This document shows positions 20,395-29,196 of a stretch of 64,000 nucleotides of DNA, piece by piece. The position numbers were made by a program, and so were the translations under genes. The DNA is from Brachynemurus nebulosus (lineage: Eukaryota; Arthropoda; Insecta; Neuroptera; Myrmeleontidae), in the NCBI GenBank assembly GCA_035578155.1, contig JAPWDM010000077.1, positions 186,001-250,000 on the forward strand. Direction: 5' to 3'. The notes beneath the pieces are model-generated. The model was not told the DNA's origin. It ran no database searches and saw only the letters and a program-made list of their open reading frames with translations. Numbering within the stretch: position 1 is the stretch's first letter; each line of letters opens with the position of its first letter.

Positions 20395-20925
20395 GAGTCA
20401 TATTCTCTTACAACATGCGTTAATATAAGACTACAGTAGCTTCTTCTGCCATACTTCTCTGGCCATCATCTGTTACCACTTGTTGTGCTTGATCGTTTCT
20501 TCCAAGTCTTCGGTTCTTCTGCCGGTCGAACGACAAGCACTCAAACGTCTTCCTGAGAAGCTGTGACTGGATGTACGCGTGGATGTTAGACTTGATGCCT
20601 AACATCTTCGCATAACACCGGTTGTGGTACTTTGTTACAATGCCAGATGGGTCTTGTCTTCTTCCTCCTGGTTCAGGATGGCTGCTCTCCTTGCCGATGA
20701 GTTCCTAGATTCATAGAGCGTGTAGAAGAGGCTAGCTAGCATGAGCTCGGACTTGAGCTCGACACTCTGCAGACCTTGTCCGAACTGAGTGCGGGGCATA
20801 TACAGCCGCTCCTTGCAGGAAGGCTGTTTGTGAATGCAATGCTTTATCAATGCCCCGCGAATCTCTTTGTCAAGTCTCCCGAATGCTTCTGGCTCGAGCT
20901 TGAGGACTCAGACTAAAAAGTTGCT
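20395..20925 (-). mobile_element. Non-LTR retrotransposon (copy C, family 2), internally deleted
   Basis: On the minus strand it carries the RT thumb (IHKQPSCKERLYMPRTQFGQ), then jumps to the end of the ORF (AKMLGIKSNIHAYIQSQLLR) and the 3' tail. The finger and most of the endonuclease are missing. The 5' end is truncated. Its deletion joins differ from those of copies E and G. Confidence 0.8.
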
Positions 20926-21107
20926 AAAGACAACCCTATGTTGTTGATAATGTTATCAAGTTCTTGCAAATTAGCTTGTGACAACAATACAGCATTTTAT
21001 TCACTTAATTTATATTTTTAACTCGAGAACAAAAGAATTCACGCGGAGTGAATGAGAATAATGCCGACAGCAAATACGTATCTGAGGCTCATATGATGAC
21101 ACGGTGT

Positions 21108-22169
21108 TTAGTCAAACCTAAGCCACATATCAACTACTCGCACCTTCGCGCTCTTGCTATTCTTCAGAGCGGTAGACATGATCCTGTAGCTGTACCTGAA
21201 AACATCTCTGATAAACCCGATCATAGTACACCCACTAGCCACGTTATTTCCAGGAATAATGGGGTCAGCCACATCAATTCCTTTTGAGGTACTGGGCCGA
21301 TACTTCAGCTCTCTAATAGATATACATGTTCTGTCATACGGAAAGTCAATTCCGTAAAACTGGAAAAAGTCTACAAAAAGAACTCCCAGGTTCTTCTTCA
21401 CGTCGATATTGCCTCCTTGGACTAACGGATGTATTTTCAAAAAGCTCAACAGGAGAAGAAACTGGGCGTAAGAACAGAGACCCCCGGTCGATGCATCTCC
21501 GAGTCTTCGTATCTTGAGGAAGTATTTGAGTATGACAGCCATGTACCTAAGAGAAGGCACCTCCTTCAGCACGCCCCGGATGTATTCCGCCGTCTGAATG
21601 CCGTCGATCTTATTGACGCTCACATCCATCTTACATCCGCTTTCTTTATCTATGAACTTGAGAATCGGAGTTCGTGCCTTTCGGACATGTATCACACTCC
21701 CCTCTACCATATTAGACTTCTCAATAAGCTGTACGACCTTCCTCAGCACAAAATTCGCTACGGGCTTCGAGTCGCTATAAACGGGGTCGGTTGCCTTTCT
21801 GCTGCTAAATGCGGTGGCTGGAGATGATGCTGACGGGGTGTGATCTGATGCGATGCTCGCAGGGATACTAGAAGAAGAAACATCGACTACAATGGTCATG
21901 TCGATGTCAGAATCACGAACACAGAGTGTAGTGTAGAAACTGCCGAAAGGCTTGACTTCACACTCTATTTGGTCCTCAAAGAGCCTCTTGTACTTGTCAA
22001 AGACGTTCCTCCTAAGACTCAGCTCTTTCTCGTCGAGACTTATTCTGTTGTACGCTTCGAAAAGCTGTGTGTTCAGGTGCTCAACAGCCGTCTCGCTCGC
22101 CGTTCTGGTCTGCCTTAAGACTTGCGTCACTGGCACAGACACATATCGTTTCTTCGTCCTCTGTGCCAT
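21108..22169 (-). CDS. Trf4/Cid1-type non-canonical poly(A) polymerase
   Basis: A 353-residue DNA polymerase beta-type nucleotidyltransferase. In yeast, Trf4 adds short A tails as part of TRAMP, marking nuclear RNAs for exosome decay. The catalytic core is visible: FGSF at 75-78, then the acidic pair in RDSDIDM (D88, D90) and the third Asp in KMDVSVN (D182). The central and PAP-associated domains follow (LRYMAVILKYFLKIRRL; GGLCSYAQFLLLLSF). A Ser/Ala/Thr-rich insert at about 97-125 splits the catalytic domain. The ATG start (MAQRTKKRYVS) is chosen over a TTG three codons upstream; AAATTTTTT lies 8 bases before it. A mitosomal role is unlikely without a targeting peptide. Confidence 0.85.
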   Translation of the reverse strand: MAQRTKKRYVSVPVTQVLRQTRTASETAVEHLNTQLFEAYNRISLDEKELSLRRNVFDKYKRLFEDQIECEVKPFGSFYTTLCVRDSDIDMTIVVDVSSSSIPASIASDHTPSASSPATAFSSRKATDPVYSDSKPVANFVLRKVVQLIEKSNMVEGSVIHVRKARTPILKFIDKESGCKMDVSVNKIDGIQTAEYIRGVLKEVPSLRYMAVILKYFLKIRRLGDASTGGLCSYAQFLLLLSFLKIHPLVQGGNIDVKKNLGVLFVDFFQFYGIDFPYDRTCISIRELKYRPSTSKGIDVADPIIPGNNVASGCTMIGFIRDVFRYSYRIMSTALKNSKSAKVRVVDMWLRFD

Positions 22170-24104
22170 ACCAGGCAAATTTTTTCGTGGTTTTATGAGA
22201 AACTTTTGTGGTCTGGAAAGCTAGCAGTAGACATTTGGTACAGGGACTAATGGGAAAGGCAACGCGAATTGTGTTACCAGCCTCCAAACCATATCATCAT
22301 GGGTTTCTGAGGACTCATAGAGGGTTATAAGCTACGTGCGTTTATCTGCACCAACAGGCCTTTTTCTCGCAACTTTCCGACTAAAAACGGGCAGCGGTTA
22401 CTCACTGCTCATGGCAAAAAGTTCCTTTTTGTTCTTTACTCTTTTTATACTCAGAAACCACCATGTTCCTTCTGCATACAAAATTTCTCTAAGTGTTTCT
22501 ATAAACTACTGAATGGCCTTTTTGCTTACTTTAATCCCTATGTATCTAAGAATACTGCGCTCTTGCTCTGTCTGTAGACGATTGTTAGCCCTTTCTCCAT
22601 GTGATCGCTTTTTGATGACTTTTCTGAATGAAGAGTAGACGTTGTATCACAATCTCTTGAGATCTTCTCACTTCACTTAAAGAGAAAAAAACCCTACAAC
22701 AGTGAATGGCCAGTCAGTTTGTCGGGGTGTTGTACGATTAAAAGGTGGTGGAAATGTGTTTTGGTAAGTGGCTACTAAGTATTTATACATCACAACAAGT
22801 TAAAGTTTTGTTGGATACGTATGATAATGTTTGAGAGGCAATAAATGTCATAACTAGTCTTAGGAAACCCGCATTGGGATGGTATAAGTTGAACCAGTAT
22901 CTCCGGGTCCTTCCAGTTGCTAGATGGAATCCTTGAAGGACGATATTTACATGTAATCTAAGCTTGACAGCTGGCACAGCTTATTTTCTGTGAGTGAACA
23001 ATGTGAAGTGCCCAGAAGCTTTATCACGCACATAAATTTTCCTTCTTTCTTTTATCTTGCCGCTTATCGTCAGCTCTAAAACATATGAGATATACATACC
23101 CAAGTAACCGTTACAAAATCCTCATTATGACACACATACTATACTACTACGTTTCACTGTACCTGGTGGTAGGTATATCAAACCAACCTTTGCGACTTGC
23201 TCTTAATCATACTAATTTGTACTTAGCTTTCTTATTTTTACGATCTTAGACTCTGTCAGCTTGTATATGGTCTTATCAACATCCAAAACATCTCTCACCT
23301 TACTGGTCACTTTCTAGATAAACATATACGTAACTCGCAGCTTTTATTATTCACGGCATCTATGTATTGAGTCAAGATATATAGAGCGTATATACGTGCG
23401 GCTTCGCAGCCTACTCTCTTTTCTTGTATCGGAAACTAGTGTGGAGGCCTTTGACTTCTGACAGCTAATAAGTACTTCAGTATGCCTGGAAAATGGATGC
23501 ATGTAAATGAAAGTGTTGACGTATTACTTTTAGAAGCGAAGGAAAACTACCTTTTGATGTGTTGTGTGTGTATTGTGACGAAAAGGTGGGGTCATTTATA
23601 GGCAGGTTAGTGATGGTATACGGAGAGATAATTTCTTCTCAGGAAGCACAAAAAACCACCAAAAAGCCTGTATATATTGGTACTGGGAATCAGCCCAGAA
23701 CAATACCTTACTACTTCTGTTACTGCGCAACAATCGTATGTGTCGTATTAGCTATTCAAAGCTACGCTCTTTGTCTTCGTCTGAGATGCTTTCACAATCT
23801 ACAGTGGCCATCAATATGAGAGAATTAACTGGCAAGGATTCGCAAAGAAACAGTGTCATCATTATCTTGCAACAAACGACATGACTCCTTTCGTTCATAC
23901 ACATTACATATGCTCAAAGGTATGCTTCACCTATAACGCTTTACAAGTAAAGACATGTGGCTTTCTGACTTTTATTGGTATCTTTTAAAAACATGGTGTC
24001 CTCTTCACAACGTGGTTTCCCGGTTAAGAAATAGGAGTTTGTATGAAGAGGCTGTAATTCCGCCAATGGTGTAGTACACAGCCCAGTCTACCACAAAAAG
24101 CACT
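22170..24104. other. Intergenic, no gene seen
   Basis: About 1.9 kb, the longest gap here without a recognised feature. The frames at 22783-22977 and 23559-23819 have no start motif or family resemblance. Confidence 0.45.
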
Positions 24105-26684
24105 TCACTGAACCTCGCTCTTTGCAGTCAATTCACCTTCTGAGGAGGTACCTACTCTTTCCTGGTGCTCACAGTTATTTTCTAGGCTGGAAGCAATACT
24201 ATGATCTTTTAGCAGCACCTGAGCCATTTTCCGGACTATAAAAGCGCGGTCCTTGCTGAAGCAGACAAGCTTTTCTTCGCACTTCTTACTGTATCCAGTC
24301 CATCTCCTGAACATCTCTATGTTCAGCATGATACGCTTTTTGAAGCGCCAGCTAATCTCCTCTGCTGTCAACAGATTCAGACTGACTTCCTTGAGCACAT
24401 CCTGTGACACTTTCTTGATCTCCTTGATATTCACTAGCAACTTGCTCCTGAAAACAGGAGACTTCGAGGCCCATCTCAAGAAATTATCGATATCTTCCTT
24501 CAGCGAGTCATTGTCCTTATCTTCGGAGCAGTACGTTACTGCCAGTGGTGTAAAGCTAAGCCTCGACAGAGAGAGCAGGAGCGACTTCATCGCCCTCCTC
24601 TCATACTCACCGCACAGCCCAGGATCCCGTACAACACGCAGTGCAGTCTCAAAACACTCCTTTCCAAGCGGCTGGTGGTCGAATATCTCCAAAACAGCAT
24701 TCCAGAACAGACCTTCTTCCGTCTGCTCCTCTGTCCTCTTCTTGAGCTGCACCCATTTCTTCCGAACTCCCAGCTCTATCTGCCACTCCTCAAGGAGGTC
24801 AGCGTGCTGTTCTTCCTTCTCACCGTCTCTTCCTCCAGTCGGCTCGCCATAGAACACATCTATGATACCGCGAATATTCTCCAAGAGTCCGCTCCCGATA
24901 ACCTCACTTATCCTCCCCACTCGCAGCTGCAATAGCATCCTGAAGAGCTTATAGAGGGCCCTGTCTTTCGGCTCTAGAAGTAAATCAAGGTTCTTAGAGA
25001 GTAAAACGTAGCGCTGGAATGGGATCCTCGAGTCATTGAGAGTATCTGCAATATACTCCACGAGATATTTGAAGGTAAAAGGATTCGTGTGCCAAGTCTT
25101 TTTGTAGAGACGAAAGGGTTCAGACCCTACCTTGCTCTCCTGGATGCCTGATTTGCAGCCACTTCCTCTCTTGATGCTTTTGTTCCGATGATAATCTCTA
25201 CTCTCTTTGCTTTGTTTCTTTTCTACTTCGTAAGAACTTGCCATTCCAATCTCCTCAGCTAAATTCTTGCTTCTATCATCAGAAAAATCATCCCTATTTT
25301 CTGTTGCCTTTTGATCTTGATCAGAAAGATGCGTTGGGGAGAAAGAGAGCGAAAACGGCCGGTCTTTAGAGAAGCTAGGCCACATAGCATATTCTTCCGA
25401 ATATGTTGGTGAAGAACGAGAGTTGCTCATTACTCTCGTACGCCAAAGCAAAAGACTCTGCACCTCTGCGCCGTAAAATAGTACGCTCGAAGCCTCTTTG
25501 AACTTGTTCAGATGAGAAACGGCAAATGGGTTCCTGAGATTCCGGAAAAGCTCCTCGTATAAAAAACGGTCGAAGCGCATAGAAAGGAACGTGGTGATGG
25601 TATCGACTATGAAGAGCGTATTACCTGGCTGTATTTCAAGAATAAGCCTCTTTGCTGCCGATAAGTGTTCCGACAACGTCAAAGACATAAAGTGAGAGGG
25701 AGAAGAGGGAGCAGAAAAAGTCTCTTCTTCAGACTTCTCTGTAGAAGACTTCTCAGAGAAGTCTGCTGTTTCGCTCTGGGGGCACTTTATCTCAGTGAAA
25801 ACCGGATTACAGCTGTCCTTGTCCCGTAATCCTAGCTCACCACCGGCCTTTCCATTCCCTGTCTCGCCGATAAGCTTCCCCTCGAGTCCATCACCTCGCT
25901 CAGTGTTTCTTCCTGTCGCTGTTCTTCTCAGCGCCTTGCTGTCTTTCTTTGCTACAGCAGAATCCCTCGTCCCGCTTCCATTCAAGTACTGCTCTTCCAC
26001 CACCACCTCCTCCGCCTCGTCCTCATAAGCTCCAGGAAGCGCCCTCAGCTTTCTTTCCATCAGTAGCTCTGAGGTGTCCTGGGGTAAATGGACTATGGCC
26101 GTACACTGGGTCTGAAGCTGAACAGGGTTCTCGTATGGAGTAGAAATAGCAGTCGCCTCATCACCGATTGCCAGCTTAGATATGGTCGTCTTTATTGCAG
26201 TCATATCAAAGGGCCGAGAATAGAGGAGGCGTGCCATAAGGAGATGGAGCTCAGCCAGGTAGTCCGTCTCGGTACAAAAGGCGCGAAAAAGCAACGAAAA
26301 GTGGTTGGAACCTGTTTTCTGGAAGATGTAAAAGAGCATGTCTACAGATTCTCTGTTACAAACATACAGAAGAGGTGCAAGCAAGCTCTCTATGTGTTTT
26401 GTGTAGAAGCGATCAGAGTAATGGCCAGAGATAGCCACATCATGAATCTTCTCGCCTGAAAAATCCCTGATAAAAAAAACCTCCTCATCACACTCGTCTT
26501 CTTTTTCTAGCTCTGAAAGCACGGCGGTCTCAAGTATTTTGAAGCACGGGAGAGCCAAGTTGACGTCAGTTATCTGGAGAAGCGAAAGCGGCTTCATGAG
26601 AGTCGGATAGCACGGTGCGTTCTTGTATAGGTAGATTGTGTCGACTTCGTTTGCTAGATCAATGGACTCCGCTTCTCTACACAT
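24105..26684 (-). CDS. Large unidentified helical protein
   Basis: An 859-residue protein that I cannot assign. The first 190 residues and the last 400 look like alpha-helical repeats (LAPLLYVCNRESVDMLFYIF; RYVLLSKNLDLLLEPKDRAL). Between them lie two low-complexity stretches rich in Glu, Ser and Lys (about 215-325 and 430-510). No catalytic motif, membrane segment or signal peptide is visible. The overall shape, helical scaffold with disordered insert, suits a scaffold such as a phosphatase regulator or the NOT1 type, but I have no motif to support either. The start is the ATG after CTTACCC; a TTG eight codons upstream is rejected. Confidence 0.6.
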   Translation of the reverse strand: MCREAESIDLANEVDTIYLYKNAPCYPTLMKPLSLLQITDVNLALPCFKILETAVLSELEKEDECDEEVFFIRDFSGEKIHDVAISGHYSDRFYTKHIESLLAPLLYVCNRESVDMLFYIFQKTGSNHFSLLFRAFCTETDYLAELHLLMARLLYSRPFDMTAIKTTISKLAIGDEATAISTPYENPVQLQTQCTAIVHLPQDTSELLMERKLRALPGAYEDEAEEVVVEEQYLNGSGTRDSAVAKKDSKALRRTATGRNTERGDGLEGKLIGETGNGKAGGELGLRDKDSCNPVFTEIKCPQSETADFSEKSSTEKSEEETFSAPSSPSHFMSLTLSEHLSAAKRLILEIQPGNTLFIVDTITTFLSMRFDRFLYEELFRNLRNPFAVSHLNKFKEASSVLFYGAEVQSLLLWRTRVMSNSRSSPTYSEEYAMWPSFSKDRPFSLSFSPTHLSDQDQKATENRDDFSDDRSKNLAEEIGMASSYEVEKKQSKESRDYHRNKSIKRGSGCKSGIQESKVGSEPFRLYKKTWHTNPFTFKYLVEYIADTLNDSRIPFQRYVLLSKNLDLLLEPKDRALYKLFRMLLQLRVGRISEVIGSGLLENIRGIIDVFYGEPTGGRDGEKEEQHADLLEEWQIELGVRKKWVQLKKRTEEQTEEGLFWNAVLEIFDHQPLGKECFETALRVVRDPGLCGEYERRAMKSLLLSLSRLSFTPLAVTYCSEDKDNDSLKEDIDNFLRWASKSPVFRSKLLVNIKEIKKVSQDVLKEVSLNLLTAEEISWRFKKRIMLNIEMFRRWTGYSKKCEEKLVCFSKDRAFIVRKMAQVLLKDHSIASSLENNCEHQERVGTSSEGELTAKSEVQ

Positions 26685-27657
26685 GGGTAAGGGTGTAGAA
26701 ATGCACAAAATGAGCGCTACTGCTCATAAACAAGTCTTTGAAGGAAATATGCTAATGAAAAAAGAAGAAAATACGTGCTTTCAAGCCATATTGCACAATC
26801 ATGCTTTCATTGAAGATGCTAATGCTGTGAAATCGATTTTATAGAGATTATGAGTCTTTCAAAAAAATTTTGTGCGGTTCTTTTGACCAAGAACTGTTTT
26901 TGCCATTCTCTCTGCGATACACTTCTAGTAATAGAGAGAGCTTGTCTTAGACTCTTTCTTGATGATCTGCACATTTTTAGCGAACTAAAGGACTCCGAGT
27001 CGAACCTTGGTGCGGGAGTAAATTAGGGATATGAAACTTGCATGTGTAGTCTTAGCAACGACACATTGTCTGATAAAGATGTCACGCTCTTTCCAACATC
27101 GTTTAACAGCCTTTTTTGTCACAGATCAAGGGAGTCGGTACAAAAAATAGATTTAATGGAAGATTACACTCCTAGTACGCATCTAGATGAAGAATGATCT
27201 GCCATTATAGTACTAGATAGATTGGCCGATATTTGTGCCCTTGTCCTTCTTCCGCTACGTTCGTAAAGACACTCACTAAAACAAGAAACCGGGCACAAAT
27301 TTTTCAGAATTTGTATCAAGAGTGATGAATGTTGCCAGCCTTGAACCAGGAAGATGGAATTGCTTTTAGCTACCAGTAAACCATTGAATAAACACTTTTA
27401 AGTTCACCAATACCATCCGCACCCTTTGATCTTGTGACAAATGGGGTGGATGGGATGGAAGTCGCACGCTTACGTTCAAATAATCAGATAAAGATCGTAA
27501 GAAAATCTTCTACTACTGATGAGCATATCTATTCTATCCAATAAGCAGTGCTCTGTATCTTCCTGGTTTTTTTGTGCCTGTGTTCTCGGAAGCTCTCCTG
27601 TACTATCATCATCATCGCACTCTCGTAAAATTGCAAGTGGTCTTCAAGCGTTATAGG
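26685..27657. other. Intergenic, no gene seen
   Basis: About 970 bases between two divergent genes. AAAAAAATTTT at about 26864-26874 resembles the AAATTT boxes near other genes but lies about 180 bases from the nearest start. Confidence 0.45.
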
Positions 27658-28368
27658 ATGGTGTCTGAGACAAAGGAGAGGGCGTATGAGCAGGAGGAAG
27701 AGGAGGAAGAAATCCCTGTAAAGGCGTCGAAAATGTTGGGAAAAGGCCCTTTTTGTACGTTTGTGGTCTACGATGCGCCTTTGACCAAGAAGGGAAACGT
27801 GGCTCCTGAAGACGTTCTGAGGCGCTACATCATCTGGAGGAGGCTGCCGGTGGAAACTAGGAGGGCACTGAGTGAGCTGTATGCGTCACAGTTTCCGGCA
27901 TACCGCAACTACGACTTCCACCCCGACCTCGTGTGCAAATACGACCGAGATAAGGATTGCGTTGCTCGTGGAAAGCCTCTGAAGGCGACAGAATTTCTGT
28001 CGTGGATCGAGTATCGGCTCTGTAGAGATCCCTCCCTTGCTGACGGGAAGTCTAGCTATGATCTTGCCTTTGAGCTTGCAGAAGAATGGAACAGGATGAG
28101 CAAAAACGAGAAACTGGAGTTTGCCAACAAGATGAAGGTGAAGGATGCAGACAAGGAGATTTTCAGGTACTCGAAGAAGGAAGGAGAGCTTCCCCTGAGA
28201 TACTACTCTACATTTTGGAGAAAGAACTCTCAGATTAAACAGAGAACCAAAAACATCAAGGTAAAAGATCACTTAATGAAGTTCACAAAAAAAGAGTCTA
28301 AGAGTATTCAAAGCAAAGGTCCTGTCCAAGACTCAGAAACGGAGATCAACCACTGGAGTCCACGATAA
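27658..28368 (+). CDS. HMG-box-like protein
   Basis: A 236-residue, highly charged protein. After an acidic stretch (EQEEEEEEIP), residues 114-180 resemble an HMG box: ATEFLSWIEYRLCRDPSLAD, then LAFELAEEWNRMSKNEKLEF and a K..D.EIFRYSKK end. This matches the family pattern of a hydrophobic first helix, W..(L/M)S..EK in the second and a basic third helix. HMG boxes bend DNA in chromatin and transcription. The C-terminus is Lys-rich and would favour nuclear import or DNA binding. The ATG at MVSETKERAYEQ is the first Met; no CCC motif lies near. The domain match is moderate; the region before it is unassigned. Confidence 0.5.
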   Translation: MVSETKERAYEQEEEEEEIPVKASKMLGKGPFCTFVVYDAPLTKKGNVAPEDVLRRYIIWRRLPVETRRALSELYASQFPAYRNYDFHPDLVCKYDRDKDCVARGKPLKATEFLSWIEYRLCRDPSLADGKSSYDLAFELAEEWNRMSKNEKLEFANKMKVKDADKEIFRYSKKEGELPLRYYSTFWRKNSQIKQRTKNIKVKDHLMKFTKKESKSIQSKGPVQDSETEINHWSPR

Positions 28369-28899
28369 TTTTTGTTAGTAAGAAATAAGACATAAATGGT
28401 ATTCACAACACTTCATATGATATTCTCTTTCCAGGTAATTTTGTTTACTTACTTTTATCTACAAATAGTCTTCACTTGCAATACTATTTTGCCTTGCAAC
28501 AAGGAACGTGCTGCAACAATATACCAAAACGTTGTGCGGAAATGCTGTGCACTTTGTCTCATCACAAGATACATCTGGAACAGCTTCAGTAATAAAAAAA
28601 ATGTAAAAACAGGTTAGTGATTGTAAAACATAAGATCAGGATAAGCCTCAGCATACCCTACTATCTTGAAAGCTCAAAAGAAGTGAGTGGTTTATAGAAA
28701 GGATATAGTTTAGAATATAGTATATTTCCTTCGAATAGTGGCGAGGACTGAAAAAAGTATAGTATCTCTGCAAACAAGGAACTTGTCCGAGAAAAATTTA
28801 TAGATTGCTGAGGTTATCCTACTACTGAGCTTTGACACGGCGAAAGAATCTAGACTCGGGATTAACTCTCTATAAAAGACATTTGGAGAGATAGATATG
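28369..28899. other. Intergenic, no gene seen
   Basis: About 530 bases after the HMG-like gene. A frame at 28396-28617 is hydrophobic and has no start motif. Nothing recognised. Confidence 0.45.
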
Positions 28900-28990
28900 A
28901 GCTATTGGTAGTAACGGAACGGAATGGCAAGAAAAGCTAGTGTAGGTTCATAACAGCACTTGTAAAGGAATATGAGTTCCAAGCAATTTT
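28900..28990 (+). mobile_element. Solo retrotransposon 3' tail
   Basis: GGAACGGAATGGCAAGAAAAG, a TAGTGTAGGTTCATAACAG block and GGAATATGAG match in order the 3' tails of copies C, E and the plus-strand copy near 46.6 kb. No coding part precedes it, so it looks like a very strongly 5'-truncated insertion. Confidence 0.5.
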
Positions 28991-29196
28991 ATCATTTCTC
29001 GTACGCTTCCTTTAGGCACTAAAGATTTCTTACACTCAGAACTTCTGTCATACTAAGTTGTGCTTATTTAAGTCTATCATAGCAGGATCATCTACTCTTG
29101 TGTTTATTCACCGCATCTTCCTCTCCTTCCTTTCTCTTCCTGTTCTTCTCTGCCTCTCTTTTACGAAACCGTTTCTCTTTTCTTTCCACAGGACCC

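Noticed and set aside
29098..29196. 33-residue N-terminal extension of Upf1
   Set aside because: It would start at TTG, is hydrophobic and unlike Upf1, and GGACCC marks the ATG at 29197.
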